Positions 25,485-34,168 of a stretch of 64,000 bases of DNA are shown piece after piece. The notes beneath the pieces were generated by a model. The model had not been told where the DNA came from. It did no database searches and worked only from the letters and a program-made list of their open reading frames with translations. Source of the DNA: Bin5 sp034422415. GTDB taxonomy: Bacteria > Chloroflexota > Anaerolineae > Caldilineales > Caldilineaceae. The stretch covers positions 3,534,001 through 3,598,000 of the forward strand of contig OZ241871.1 of the NCBI GenBank assembly GCA_965202955.1, read 5' to 3'. The translations under genes and the position numbers were made by a program. How positions within the stretch are numbered: position 1 is the stretch's first letter; each line of letters begins with the position of its first letter.

Positions 25485-25925
25485 TCATTCTGAAGGGTCG
25501 CCATCGGCTGCAGGACCGCGCCTGGAACTGCCGGTCCGCGGCAGGTGCTCAAGCGGGACAGGCGACTGATGGACGCTCTGCAACTGCAAGAAAGTTACTG
25601 CCCGCCTTAGCACTTTCTCGGGCGTCAGAGGACTCGTGTCGATGAGAAGGTCGGCATGGCCGCGGGCATGTGCGAGCCGCGCCAGCTCTGTCCTCCGGAC
25701 GCGTTCGCTCCAGATGACGTCCGGCCTTCGAGTTCCCTGCGACCCCAGGTCCGCTTCCAGAAAGATGAGCCAGTCCGGAGGCCGAATGCGGCGCCACATG
25801 TCGGGCACTTGGCTGTGCTCCTGCGCCACTGGGCGGGCGTCATAGCCGAGCCGCCGCAGACCGTCGACAAGCGTGGACTTGCCTGCAGCGCTGACGCCGA
25901 CAATCTTGATCAAGTCTGTTGTCAT
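25485..25925 (-). CDS. P-loop nucleotide kinase-like protein
   Basis: A 146-residue protein with Walker A IVGVSAAGKSTLVDGLRR at residues 8-25 and a presumptive Walker B/acceptor region DWLIFLEADLG. The later DLLIDTSPLTPEKVL is a pattern seen in small AAA/adenylylsulfate-kinase-like ATP-binding proteins. The substrate is unknown. The C-terminal 25 residues are polar and likely disordered. It runs in the same direction as the DinB gene downstream, with a 108-base gap. Confidence 0.7.
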   Translation of the reverse strand: MTTDLIKIVGVSAAGKSTLVDGLRRLGYDARPVAQEHSQVPDMWRRIRPPDWLIFLEADLGSQGTRRPDVIWSERVRRTELARLAHARGHADLLIDTSPLTPEKVLRRAVTFLQLQSVHQSPVPLEHLPRTGSSRRGPAADGDPSE

Positions 25926-26115
25926 AACGCCGCCCCCGTTGGCGGCAAGTATAACGCCACTGCACCAGCTAAAGTGTTTCCTCTAAGGAACCAAGAATCT
26001 CTTCCCGGCTAGCGTGGGGCCGCGGTGCCCGTGAATCCTATGTGCCCTCTTTTCCGAATCGTAGGGGTTTCAGAGCGGTTTGGCAGATACTCTGTAGTTT
26101 CATTGGGGAAGCAGC

Positions 26116-26853
26116 TCAAATCGGCAAGGAAAGCTCCATGCGCCGTACCTTCTGCTCCTGCTGATGCGTTTCCACCCTGACGACAAGGACAGTCGAATCA
26201 TCTCCGGGCCGACCGCGGTCCAAAGCCAGAGCCGCTTCCAGGACGCGGTCGGCTATCTCTTTTGCGCTCATGCCGCAGGCCCCGTTATCGGGATTTTCGC
26301 CACCGGCGCTGCCCAGCGCAGCCGCGCCGGCGACATCCATTGACCCACCGCTGCGGTGGCCCGCGCTCCAGATGCCGTCGGTGAAAACTATGGCCGTCAA
26401 TCCGGGCGTTAGTGGAAGTTCAACGATGTTGGGCTTAGTGTTGCGGTATATGCCGATGGCGTCGCACGGCTCCTCCAGCCACGCGATTTCTCCCTGCCTC
26501 TGCACCAGCACCGGACAGCGGCTGTTGCGGCTGAGTACAAGCGTCTCCGTCACCAGGTCAACGCTGGCGATGACCAGCTCGGCGCTGACTTTGCCTCCGC
26601 GATGCGTCCGCAGATAGTCGTGCGTGGCCCGCGCCACCGCGCCGTCACGAACACCCTCCGCCAGCAAGCTCATCGCCTTGCGTGCAACCAGATTGCTGAT
26701 CGCCTTGGCGCTGCGTCCACTGCGCTGACCGTCCGAAACGACGATGCTGATGCCGCCGTGGGGCCGTTCGACCACCTCCACAGTGTCCCCGCTCTCGCTG
26801 GAGGCGTATTTCGTTACCTTGGCGACCGCGATCTGGATCTCCATCCGGTTCAT
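26116..26853 (-). CDS. PP2C-type (PPM/SpoIIE-like) protein phosphatase
   Basis: A 245-residue soluble phosphatase domain with no sensor or membrane region. Metal-binding motifs are IVVSDGQRSGRSAKAISNL (first Asp), TAIVFTDGIWSAG (central DG) and GRPGDDSTVLVVRV (final DD). The N-terminal motif I Asp seems to be taken by SESGDTVEVV. Such stand-alone domains resemble SpoIIE/RsbX-type regulators that dephosphorylate anti-sigma antagonists. No partner kinase or sigma gene is adjacent. The start at 26853 (GGGAAG upstream) is chosen over ATG 26844 and a longer 26979 frame that would cover the probable promoter. Confidence 0.75.
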   Translation of the reverse strand: MNRMEIQIAVAKVTKYASSESGDTVEVVERPHGGISIVVSDGQRSGRSAKAISNLVARKAMSLLAEGVRDGAVARATHDYLRTHRGGKVSAELVIASVDLVTETLVLSRNSRCPVLVQRQGEIAWLEEPCDAIGIYRNTKPNIVELPLTPGLTAIVFTDGIWSAGHRSGGSMDVAGAAALGSAGGENPDNGACGMSAKEIADRVLEAALALDRGRPGDDSTVLVVRVETHQQEQKVRRMELSLPI

Positions 26854-26992
26854 CGAACTACGCTTCCCAACAGCTGTTGTGGACGGTTTTGGATTCGTTC
26901 CCAGGTCGTTGAAACTGGCCGCAATAGTCAGCCAACCGAAGAATGAGAGGCGACCGGAACAGGCGCGGGCGATGGGCATACGCTTGGCAGCG

Positions 26993-27021
26993 ATCTAATC
27001 ACAGGCGCAACGATCTGTCAA
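26993..27021 (-). promoter_or_regulatory. Promoter candidate for the PP2C gene
   Basis: Reverse-strand TTGACA (27016-27021, perfect), a 17-bp spacer and TTAGAT (26993-26998, three of six). It lies back-to-back with the forward promoter at 27051-27079 and gives a leader of about 130 bases. Confidence 0.45.
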
Positions 27022-27050
27022 TCGGAACGGTGGCACGCAGTTGGCGATGT

Positions 27051-27079
27051 TTGACACCAATGAAGCCCTGTTGGATAAT
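27051..27079 (+). promoter_or_regulatory. Strong sigma-A promoter for the sugar-acid dehydratase gene
   Basis: TTGACA (27051-27056), a 17-bp spacer and GATAAT (27074-27079, five of six). The start of transcription is expected near 27086, about 23 bases before the ATG at 27109. It is one of the best promoter matches in the window. Confidence 0.7.
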
Positions 27080-27108
27080 CTCTGCCATCCACATTCGGAG
27101 CATACTTC

Positions 27109-28248
27109 ATGAAGATAACTCGCATAGACACACACCTTACAACGCTGGCCCAGCGCTCGATTCCCTATGTCGTCATCCACACGGACGAGGGAATCCACGG
27201 CGTTGGCGAACCCTTCTCTTGCGGACCGGACAAGGCGACAGTTGCGGCAATTCACGACTTCGAAGAGTGGCTGGTCGGCCGCGACCCTCGCGACATAGAG
27301 GGCCTGTATCACCTGATGTATGCCGGTGGAAGATTTCCCGGCGGCTCCGTCGTCAACGCCGCCATCAGCGGTATCGAGCACGCTTTGTGGGACATCGCCG
27401 GCAAGGCCGCCGGCCTGCCAGTCTACCGGCTGGTCGGGGGCAAAGCGCGCGACCGCGTGCGCGTCTACCAGAGCGTCGGCGGAGATACGCCCGAAGAACT
27501 GGCCGAGGATGCCCAGCGTCTCGTTCAGACCTACGGCTATACCGCCCTCAAGATGGGGCCCCTGCCCCCGGAATGGCACCAAATGCCCTGGAACAAGGTG
27601 CTGAGCGAGACCGAGCGCCGCGTGTTCTCCGTGCGCGATGCTGTCGGCCCCGACGTTGACATCGGTCTCGATCCCCACGCCCGAATCCTCGAGATCGGGC
27701 GCGCGGCGCAACTCTGTGAAGTTGTCGCGCCGATGCGTCCCTTCTTTGTCGAAGAGCCGCTGCGACCGGAAAACTATGAAGCGCTGGCCAAACTCAGCCA
27801 AAAAGTCAATGTGCCGATTGCAACCGGCGAGATGCTCTACAGCCGCCACGAATTCCGCGAGCTGCTCAGCTATCACGCAGTCGACATCATTCAGCCGGAC
27901 ATCTGCATCACCGGCGGTCTGTGGGAGATGAAGAAGATCGCGTCCATGGCCGAAGTCCACTATGCCAGTGTCGCGCCGCATAATCCCTGCGGGCCGGTCG
28001 CAACCGCGGTCAACGTCCACTTTGCCGCCAGCACATCCAATTTCGAGGTGCTCGAATATAAGGCTGACGAAGGCCGTCGCGCCGATATCGTGGACGAGCC
28101 GGTCAAGTTGGTGGACGGCTACCTGGAGCTGCCGGAACGGCCCGGCCTCGGCATCGACCTGAACCTGGAAGCCCTCGCTGCGCAACCGGGCCGTTCGTGG
28201 CATCGTCCCTTCCTCTTCCGCCCGGACGGATCGCTTGCCTATCAATAG
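27109..28248 (+). CDS. Mandelate racemase/muconate lactonizing enzyme family, galactonate-dehydratase-like
   Basis: The 379-residue enolase-superfamily protein abstracts the proton alpha to a carboxylate of a sugar acid and usually eliminates water to give a 2-keto-3-deoxy acid. The capping domain (1-120) contains AISGIEHALWDIAGKAAG. The barrel supplies metal ligands Asp188 in GLDPHARI, Glu215/216 in FVEEPLRPENYE and Glu241 in ATGEMLYSRHEF. The acid/base His190 is in DPH and a second His291 in VAPHNPCGP. This D-x-H plus late His layout matches D-galactonate dehydratase and its relatives. The specific sugar acid is uncertain. A quinone-reductase-like gene follows after 121 bases. Confidence 0.87.
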   Translation: MKITRIDTHLTTLAQRSIPYVVIHTDEGIHGVGEPFSCGPDKATVAAIHDFEEWLVGRDPRDIEGLYHLMYAGGRFPGGSVVNAAISGIEHALWDIAGKAAGLPVYRLVGGKARDRVRVYQSVGGDTPEELAEDAQRLVQTYGYTALKMGPLPPEWHQMPWNKVLSETERRVFSVRDAVGPDVDIGLDPHARILEIGRAAQLCEVVAPMRPFFVEEPLRPENYEALAKLSQKVNVPIATGEMLYSRHEFRELLSYHAVDIIQPDICITGGLWEMKKIASMAEVHYASVAPHNPCGPVATAVNVHFAASTSNFEVLEYKADEGRRADIVDEPVKLVDGYLELPERPGLGIDLNLEALAAQPGRSWHRPFLFRPDGSLAYQ

Positions 28249-28369
28249 GACGGCCCACTGCGCGGCTCGCGTCCGTCCCCGCAGAAAGCGAGTTGAAACC
28301 GCTCCATTTCCGAGAGCCGGGTCGATCGCGAAGCGTGAACCAGACCTCACCAAGAACAGGTAAACTGAA

Positions 28370-29350
28370 ATGTTCGCAATCGAAGTCAAGCAGACGCCAA
28401 CCGGTCCAAGTCTCGTCTGGCAGGAGGTGAACGAGCCGGTCTTGCGGCCGGGCGAGGCGCTTGTCAAGATCCACGCCACCACCCTCAATCGCGCCGACCT
28501 GTCGCAGGCGGCCGGCAACTATTCGCCGCCCCCCGGCGCGCCGCACATTCTCGGGCTGGACATGTCAGGCGAAGTCGAGGCTGCCGCCGACGACGTGCAG
28601 GACTGGCAGGCAGGTGACACTGCCTGTGCGTTATTGGCAGGGGGCGGGTACGCGGAGCGCGTCGCCGTTGACCAGCGCCTTCTGCTTCCCATCCCTTCCA
28701 ACTGGTCCTTCGAAGAGGCAGCCTGCCTGCCTGAAGTCTATCTGACCGCCTATGTCAATATCTTCATGGAGGCCCGATTTCAGGAGGGGGAGACGGTCCT
28801 GGTCCATGGCGGCGCCAGCGGCGTGGGCACCGCGGCGATCCAGATGGTCAAGCAGGCCGGCGGGCGCGTCATCACCACGGCCGGCCGGCCGGAAAAGGTG
28901 GAGACCTGCCGCGCGCTCGGAGCCGATCTGGCAATCAACTACCGAACCGACAGTTTCGCTGCAGCCGCGCACGATTTTACCAACGGTGAAGGTGTCGATC
29001 TGATTCTCGATATGGTGGGGGCAGACTACCTGGAACCTAACGTCAGCCTGCTCAAAGTGAGGGGACGCCTGGTCTTTATCTCGACCCTCGGCGGTTCACA
29101 GGCGGAGATCAACATTGGCCAACTCATGGGAAAGCGCGCCCGCCTGATCGGTTCGGTATTGCGCGCCCGCCCGGTGGAAGAAAAAGCTGAGATCATCCGC
29201 CGATTCCGTCAGCAGTTTTGGAAGCAGATCGAGAGCGGCGCGATCAAGCCGGTGATCGATCGCGTCCTTCCGGTTGCCGACGCCCACGAGGCGCATGAAA
29301 TCATGCGAAACTACGAGAATATCGGCAAGATTGTCCTCAAAGTGCGCTGA
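28370..29350 (+). CDS. Zinc-independent MDR, NADPH:quinone oxidoreductase (PIG3-like)
   Basis: A 326-residue medium-chain dehydrogenase/reductase without structural-zinc cysteines. It has the GroES-like N-domain (LNRADLSQAAGNYSPP, LGLDMSGEVEAAADDV). The Rossmann domain shows VLVHGGASGVGTAAIQMVKQ and ITTAGRPEKVETCRALGADLAINY. ISTLGGSQAEINIGQLMGKRARLIGSVLRAR is characteristic of the PIG3/TP53I3 quinone-oxidoreductase group. Members reduce quinones or enones using NADPH. The 3' end overlaps the convergent phosphatase gene by 14 bases. Confidence 0.88.
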   Translation: MFAIEVKQTPTGPSLVWQEVNEPVLRPGEALVKIHATTLNRADLSQAAGNYSPPPGAPHILGLDMSGEVEAAADDVQDWQAGDTACALLAGGGYAERVAVDQRLLLPIPSNWSFEEAACLPEVYLTAYVNIFMEARFQEGETVLVHGGASGVGTAAIQMVKQAGGRVITTAGRPEKVETCRALGADLAINYRTDSFAAAAHDFTNGEGVDLILDMVGADYLEPNVSLLKVRGRLVFISTLGGSQAEINIGQLMGKRARLIGSVLRARPVEEKAEIIRRFRQQFWKQIESGAIKPVIDRVLPVADAHEAHEIMRNYENIGKIVLKVR

Positions 29351-29771
29351 GTTCGGCGAGCAACTTCTGCACCGCCAGTTCTATCGCGGCCAGCCCTGAG
29401 TTCGCATCGGTTACATCCAGGTCGTGTACCGTCCAATAGCGAACTCGCTCCGTCCAGTGGGGAAAGCGCACCTGCATCAGTGGTCGATGCTCCACTTCGT
29501 TGACCGCGACGACGACTGTCGCAGCAGCAAGAATCTCTTCCTCTAAATCCAGCGGCGGGCGCACAGGCTTGGGCGGCTCGATTCCCCGCAAACGCAGTCG
29601 CGCCAGCGCATGCGACGAGATACAGCCTATATTCTCGATGCTTGGCTGCAAGCCGCGGCTTTCGGCCCGCCACGTCAGTTTCCTCTGACAGGCCAGGGCG
29701 TTGAAATAGTGTTCGGCAAAACGACTGCGGTAGTAGTTGCCGGTACAGAGGAAGAGAACCGTGGTGGTCAT
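29337..29771 (-). CDS. Low-molecular-weight protein tyrosine phosphatase family
   Basis: A 144-residue protein. The N-terminal P-loop VLFLCTGNYYRSRFAEHYFN carries the C-x5-R-S signature of this family, which forms a phosphocysteine intermediate. Ser/Arg are in place, while YY replaces the common IC. A late Asp-containing segment (VHDLDVTD) may supply the general acid, although the typical DP is not obvious. Many bacterial relatives act on protein phosphotyrosine or arsenate. Its 3' end overlaps the convergent MDR gene, and it is 19 bases downstream of the methyltransferase gene. Confidence 0.82.
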   Translation of the reverse strand: MTTTVLFLCTGNYYRSRFAEHYFNALACQRKLTWRAESRGLQPSIENIGCISSHALARLRLRGIEPPKPVRPPLDLEEEILAAATVVVAVNEVEHRPLMQVRFPHWTERVRYWTVHDLDVTDANSGLAAIELAVQKLLAELSAL

Positions 29772-29790
29772 GGTGCGCGCGCTGTGCTTA

Positions 29791-30462
29791 CTACGGCCGT
29801 TTGCGAAGCGTGATCGCCTGAATGTCGCCGAATCGCCCCCCATCCGTTGGAATCACCTCGAATTCAACGATGTCGAAATGACACTCGAGAATCGAGCGCA
29901 ATCTCCCGTGCGTGTAAAGAGCGTAGAAACGCTTCGGATCGTAGTGGTCCTCCTCCCGAACGCCCTCAAATTCCTGTCCGCCATAGCCTCCGATGAAGAG
30001 GAGGCCGCCGGCGCGTACAACGCGCCCGATCGCTTTGAGTACCCGTCCAAACTCAGCCTTAGGCACGTGCAGGAGGCAATTCTGCGCCAGGAGCGCGTCA
30101 AAGCGGCCACTAGGGAAGTCCAGGTGCAGAAAGTCCATCACGTATGCTTCGAGCCCCTTCGCTCGGCACAGCCGCACCATCTCCGGAGAAAGGTCGGTAC
30201 AAACGACGGCCAGACCGGCATCCTGGAAGAAGCGGCCGGCCTGGCCGGTACCTGCCCCGATTTCCAGCAGAGAGATCGCCCCTTCCCCTGCCTCTTCCTG
30301 CTGACCTTTAGGCGTGCCGGCAGCTCTTTCGACCTGCAAACGATCCAGGAACTTTGTCCACGCTTCCTGCTTCCACGCATGGACCGGCCGGCTATCCCGC
30401 TCTTCAGCGCGCGCGTCATAGGCGCTCTTAAGCTCAGTTGTGACGGAGCTGTAATCTGTCAA
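29791..30462 (-). CDS. Class I SAM-dependent methyltransferase
   Basis: The protein has 223 residues from a TTG at 30462, which has GGAGGCGAACGG upstream; the frame extends further but would overlap the PFK gene. SAM-binding motif I is LLEIGAGTGQAGRFFQDAG, followed by VVCTDLSPEMVRLCRAKGLEA (motif Post I) and FDALLAQNCLLHVPKAEF (motif IV/V), the layout of methyltransferase type 11/25. The substrate is unknown. It starts 28 bases after the 6-phosphofructokinase stop and is followed by the LMW phosphatase gene, so the three are probably co-transcribed. Confidence 0.87.
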   Translation of the reverse strand: MTDYSSVTTELKSAYDARAEERDSRPVHAWKQEAWTKFLDRLQVERAAGTPKGQQEEAGEGAISLLEIGAGTGQAGRFFQDAGLAVVCTDLSPEMVRLCRAKGLEAYVMDFLHLDFPSGRFDALLAQNCLLHVPKAEFGRVLKAIGRVVRAGGLLFIGGYGGQEFEGVREEDHYDPKRFYALYTHGRLRSILECHFDIVEFEVIPTDGGRFGDIQAITLRKRP

Positions 30463-30490
30463 AGACCGTTCGCCTCCCCCGCCTCCCTCG

Positions 30491-32773
30491 TCACTTGGCC
30501 TCTTCCTCCTGCTCCACCTGACGGAAGTACGCAGGGCCGGGCTGCGCCAACATGCGCGCCACCGGCCGCAACTCCATCCACCACTGCTCATAGGGCCGTT
30601 GGAGCTCGGCGTCCATCAATCGCGGCACCATATACAGTGGCGTTGCCCTGACATCTCCTTCCTGGATGCCTAAACAGGCGGCGCCCACCTCGGCATAGCT
30701 CTTGGCCTGGTGCCGCTGCGCCATCTCCTCTATGCGGCCGACTGCTTCCCACGACAACCGCGCGGCCAGGATCCGGTCGAAGGGCGACGGGTTGCCCCCC
30801 TGCTGAAGATGCCCCAGAATCGACTGGCGCACCTCAAACAGGTCGCCGCCCTCCTCGTCAAATAGGGCTGCGATGAACGGTGTGGTATAGAAGGAGTTGG
30901 CCGACTCGTTTCGGATCATCAGGCCCAGGCGCTTGCCCTGCTGAAAGCCCTGCTTCAGCAGTTCGATGTCCCGCTCAAGATCCCTCAGTGTGATCCCTTC
31001 CTCGTGCATGTAGACCCGTTCTGCGCCGGTGGCAATGGCGCTCATCAACGCCAGGTATCCGCAATACCGGCCCATCACCTCGACAATGAAACAGCGGTTG
31101 AAAGCCACGGCGGACTGCTTTATCTTGTCCACGACTTCGACGATGCTGTTGAGGGCCGTGTCGGCGCCGATGCTCAACTCAGAACCCGGCAAATTGTTGT
31201 TGATGCTGGCGGGAATACAAAGCAATGGGATATTGAAAGCCGGGAAGTTGTGCCTCTCCTCGTAGAGCCGATGAATGGCGTGATAGCCTGCCCAGCCGCC
31301 GATCATCACGATGGCGTCGACCTGATGCCTTTCCAATGACTGAGCGGCAGCGTACAACTCCGCCCCCTCCGGGCACTTGCGGCTGCTGCCGAGCTCTGAG
31401 CCGCCCGTCGGCGCCCAACCGTTGACCGACATCCAGTTCATTTCCTGAATGTCGTCGTTGATCAGACCGCGGCAGCCTCTCTTGACGCCGAGCGGGATGT
31501 GGCCGCTGTCCTCCAGTAGCCGTACCATCGCACGGGTGGCAGCGTTCATGCCCGGCGCCGGCGCCCCGCCCGTCATGACCGCTACCCGAAGCCGTTTCTG
31601 GTCCGGCTGGGGAGGGCGCGGATTGGCTTGAATCAGCGTCCGCAGGATGCGGAAAGAGTCAATGTAGGCCTTGCCGCGGTACTGCATTGCCTCTTCGAAG
31701 TCGCACTCATGAATACATCGGTTGACCTCATTCGTCTGCGCCACGCAATCGGTCAACGACTGATGAACAATCTTATTGTTCTGAATGCCGATCAGCACCG
31801 CCTCATCGCCCGGCTTCGCCTTGAGTACGGCATCGGCAGCCGCAGCACCCAGAAGCGTGGCAAGCACCCGATCATACGCGCTGGGCGAACCACCCCGCTG
31901 CACGTGGCCAAGTACAGTCACCCGCGCCTCTTCGCCCAGGTACCTGGTCAGCACGTCCTTGACGTATCCGCTCGTGATCGGTTTGCCATGCCGGTCGTGC
32001 GCGCCCTCCGCCACCACTACGATGCTGTCCCGCCGCCCCATTTCGCGGCCGGAACGCAGAATCGAACACATCTTCTCTTCCCACTCGTCCAAATTGGGAG
32101 GGCTCTCAGGAATCAGGGCAAAGTCCGCGCCCGAGGCCAGCGCGCCCATCAGCGCCAGGTAGCCGCAATGATGTCCCATTACCTCAACGACAAAGGCGCG
32201 CTGGTGGCTGGCCGCAGTGCTGGTGATGGCATCAAGCGCTTCGGTGATTCGGTGTAGGGCGGAGTCCGTTCCAATCGTCAGGTCCGTACCGAACATGTCA
32301 TTGTCGATCGAACCGACGAGCCCAGCTACGGCCAGGAAACTGTGCCTTTCAGCTGCCGACTGCGTAAGCCGGCTCTCAGCGACCAACTCCTCGATGAGAG
32401 AGGTCCACTCCTCGCGCAGCACCTGGGCGCCCGTCAGGCTGCCGTCGCCGCCGATTACAATAAGTCGGTCTATCTCGAGCTGGATCAGATTGTAAACGGC
32501 CTGCTTGCGACCTTCACGGTTGAGAAAGTCCGGGCTGCGGGCGGTACCCAGCAGCGTCCCGCCTTGCTGCAGCACGCCGCCTACGGAGTCCCAGGTAAAA
32601 GGGCGGATCAGGCTGCCTCCCTCGATTATCCCCTGAAACCCTTCAAAAATGCCGTATACTTCGGCGCCCACTTCCAGCGCCGCGCGCACCGCCGCACGCA
32701 CGGCTGCATTCATACCCTGAGCGTCGCCCCCGCTGGTGAGTACCCCTAGACGAGCCGGCGTATCTGAGACCAT
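30491..32773 (-). CDS. pfkA: Double-domain 6-phosphofructokinase with degenerate C-terminal half
   Basis: The 760-residue protein is two PFK units fused in tandem. It should phosphorylate fructose-6-phosphate with ATP in glycolysis. N-half (1-390): GVLTSGGDAQGMNAA, IGGDGSLTGA at 107-116, catalytic Asp157 in GSIDNDMFG, and VEVMGHHCGYLALM. Gly before SIDND and GGDGS indicate ATP rather than pyrophosphate use. C-half (about 394-760): VMTGGAPAPGMNAATRAMVR, but IGGWAG replaces GGDGS, and PASINNNLPGS replaces TIDND, with Asn at the catalytic Asp position. This half is therefore probably non-catalytic and regulatory, as in fungal and animal PFK. A methyltransferase gene follows. Confidence 0.93.
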   Translation of the reverse strand: MVSDTPARLGVLTSGGDAQGMNAAVRAAVRAALEVGAEVYGIFEGFQGIIEGGSLIRPFTWDSVGGVLQQGGTLLGTARSPDFLNREGRKQAVYNLIQLEIDRLIVIGGDGSLTGAQVLREEWTSLIEELVAESRLTQSAAERHSFLAVAGLVGSIDNDMFGTDLTIGTDSALHRITEALDAITSTAASHQRAFVVEVMGHHCGYLALMGALASGADFALIPESPPNLDEWEEKMCSILRSGREMGRRDSIVVVAEGAHDRHGKPITSGYVKDVLTRYLGEEARVTVLGHVQRGGSPSAYDRVLATLLGAAAADAVLKAKPGDEAVLIGIQNNKIVHQSLTDCVAQTNEVNRCIHECDFEEAMQYRGKAYIDSFRILRTLIQANPRPPQPDQKRLRVAVMTGGAPAPGMNAATRAMVRLLEDSGHIPLGVKRGCRGLINDDIQEMNWMSVNGWAPTGGSELGSSRKCPEGAELYAAAQSLERHQVDAIVMIGGWAGYHAIHRLYEERHNFPAFNIPLLCIPASINNNLPGSELSIGADTALNSIVEVVDKIKQSAVAFNRCFIVEVMGRYCGYLALMSAIATGAERVYMHEEGITLRDLERDIELLKQGFQQGKRLGLMIRNESANSFYTTPFIAALFDEEGGDLFEVRQSILGHLQQGGNPSPFDRILAARLSWEAVGRIEEMAQRHQAKSYAEVGAACLGIQEGDVRATPLYMVPRLMDAELQRPYEQWWMELRPVARMLAQPGPAYFRQVEQEEEAK

Positions 32774-32846
32774 TTGCCGCCCTCCGTTCGCGGCGAAGTT
32801 TCACCCGAAAACCGCCTCCAATATCGAGGCAACTCTGTCAACCTTC

Positions 32847-32855
32847 ATTATAGCA
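32847..32855 (-). promoter_or_regulatory. Extended -10 promoter of the PFK gene
   Basis: Reverse-strand TGC immediately followed by a perfect TATAAT. There is no strong -35, as is usual for extended -10 promoters. It lies about 75 bases upstream of the PFK start, in the 315-base divergent gap shared with the MBL gene. Confidence 0.6.
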
Positions 32856-32957
32856 TGTAGCTAAGATTACTTACACTTGCCCACCGCCTTCCATTAGCGC
32901 CCGTCTCTCCAGTCCGAGCTCTTTCATCTGTTACCAGTCCACGCGGCCCGGCACCCT

Positions 32958-32987
32958 TTGACAGATCGGCCCTTTGAAATGTACACT
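32958..32987 (+). promoter_or_regulatory. Sigma-A-like promoter of the MBL gene
   Basis: TTGACA (32958-32963, perfect), an 18-bp spacer and TACACT (32982-32987, four of six). It would give a leader of about 95 bases. The same TACACT -10 is found at the valS promoter. Confidence 0.5.
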
Positions 32988-33088
32988 TCAGGGCGCAATT
33001 TGGACTTAGTTGGGCGAGACTGGCATGGAGATTGTGGTTTTTGGGGTCAGTCTACGTTCTCCTCTTCGGTTGAAGAGAGGTCATTGTT

Positions 33089-34168
33089 ATGCCAGCCGGA
33101 CGCAGAGCATCATTCAGAATTGGAGTTACGGGCCTGGGCGAGCGGCAGGAAATTGCGCCGGGTGTTTTCATCAACACCGTCTATCGCGGCTGTACGCCAG
33201 GTTTCGTGGTGACCGACGAGGGATTGATCCTGATTGACACGCCTTTGATCCCAAAACAGGCCAAGGATTGGCGAGAACAGATCGAATCGGAATCGCCGGA
33301 CCAGCCAATCCTTTATGTCTTCAACACCGATCACCACCGCGGCCACGCCTTGGGCAACCAGTACTTTCTGCCGACGACGGTGATTGCCCACGAGCGCGCG
33401 TTCAAAGAGATGTCGGGCTATACCGAAAACTTCAAGGAACGCGTCTATAACAGCTTCAAGCGGGAGCCGGATATACAGGAACAGCTGACCAATATTGAAA
33501 TCGTTCTGCCCGATGTCACCTTTACCGACTGCGCACGTTTACAGTACGGAGGACGGGAGGTGAAACTGATCTATGTTGGCGGCCATACGCCGGCCACAAG
33601 TATCGCCTGGTTGCCAGAGGAAAAGATCGCCTTCGTCGGCGACATTTTGTGGGTGGACCAACATCCCTACATGGCCCAGGCCGACTCGCTTGAATGGATC
33701 GAGGCGCTGCGCCTAATCCGCTCTCTGGGTGCGGAGATGCTGGTCCCCGGTCACGGCCCCGTGTGCGGCCCGGATGACACGGAAAAAGTGGAAGAGTACA
33801 TACGTTATAAGCGTCAGCGTGTGCGCGACTACTACCGCCAGGGTAAGACCAAGAACGAAGCCAAGAGCGGCCTCGTCGGTGAAATGTTGGAGCTCTTCCC
33901 CGTGCCTTTAGAGCGCAAGGCAAAGATCGAGAGTCAGATCAAGTCCGGCATCAACCGAGTCTATCGCGAGATTCAACGGGAAGAAGAACTGGCCAACGCC
34001 GAGATGGGCAACGGGGCATTCCCGCCTCCAGTGTCAGCCCCGGTTCTGGTGCGTGATCAGCCTGTGGATGCCAACCTGGTACCGGGCCCCGCAACCTTGC
34101 CCGCTCCGCCGATCAGCCAGCCCGAACAGAACGGAGGACGGGAGGTCGAACAGGAGGCCAAGCTGTAA
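33089..34168 (+). CDS. MBL-fold metallo-hydrolase with altered metal motif
   Basis: A 359-residue protein with GAGAGG 8 nt before the ATG. A metallo-beta-lactamase fold covers about residues 15-245: FVVTDEGLILIDTP, the first metal segment FNTDHHRGHALGNQYFLP (residues 79-96), YVGGHTPATSIAWLPEEKIAFVGDILW (third His and bridging Asp), and EMLVPGHGPVCGP (last His). The usual HxHxDH reads D-H-H-R-G-H here (81-86), so the first His and the Asp are replaced. The C-terminal ~110 residues are helical and charged, then proline-rich and probably disordered. The stop overlaps the start of the following TPR gene (TAATG), so the two are translationally coupled. Confidence 0.82.
   Translation: MPAGRRASFRIGVTGLGERQEIAPGVFINTVYRGCTPGFVVTDEGLILIDTPLIPKQAKDWREQIESESPDQPILYVFNTDHHRGHALGNQYFLPTTVIAHERAFKEMSGYTENFKERVYNSFKREPDIQEQLTNIEIVLPDVTFTDCARLQYGGREVKLIYVGGHTPATSIAWLPEEKIAFVGDILWVDQHPYMAQADSLEWIEALRLIRSLGAEMLVPGHGPVCGPDDTEKVEEYIRYKRQRVRDYYRQGKTKNEAKSGLVGEMLELFPVPLERKAKIESQIKSGINRVYREIQREEELANAEMGNGAFPPPVSAPVLVRDQPVDANLVPGPATLPAPPISQPEQNGGREVEQEAKL

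Noticed and set aside
26995..28518. 507-codon reverse frame opposite the dehydratase gene
   Set aside because: Antisense shadow; overlaps the strong forward promoter and enolase-family motifs are on the other strand.
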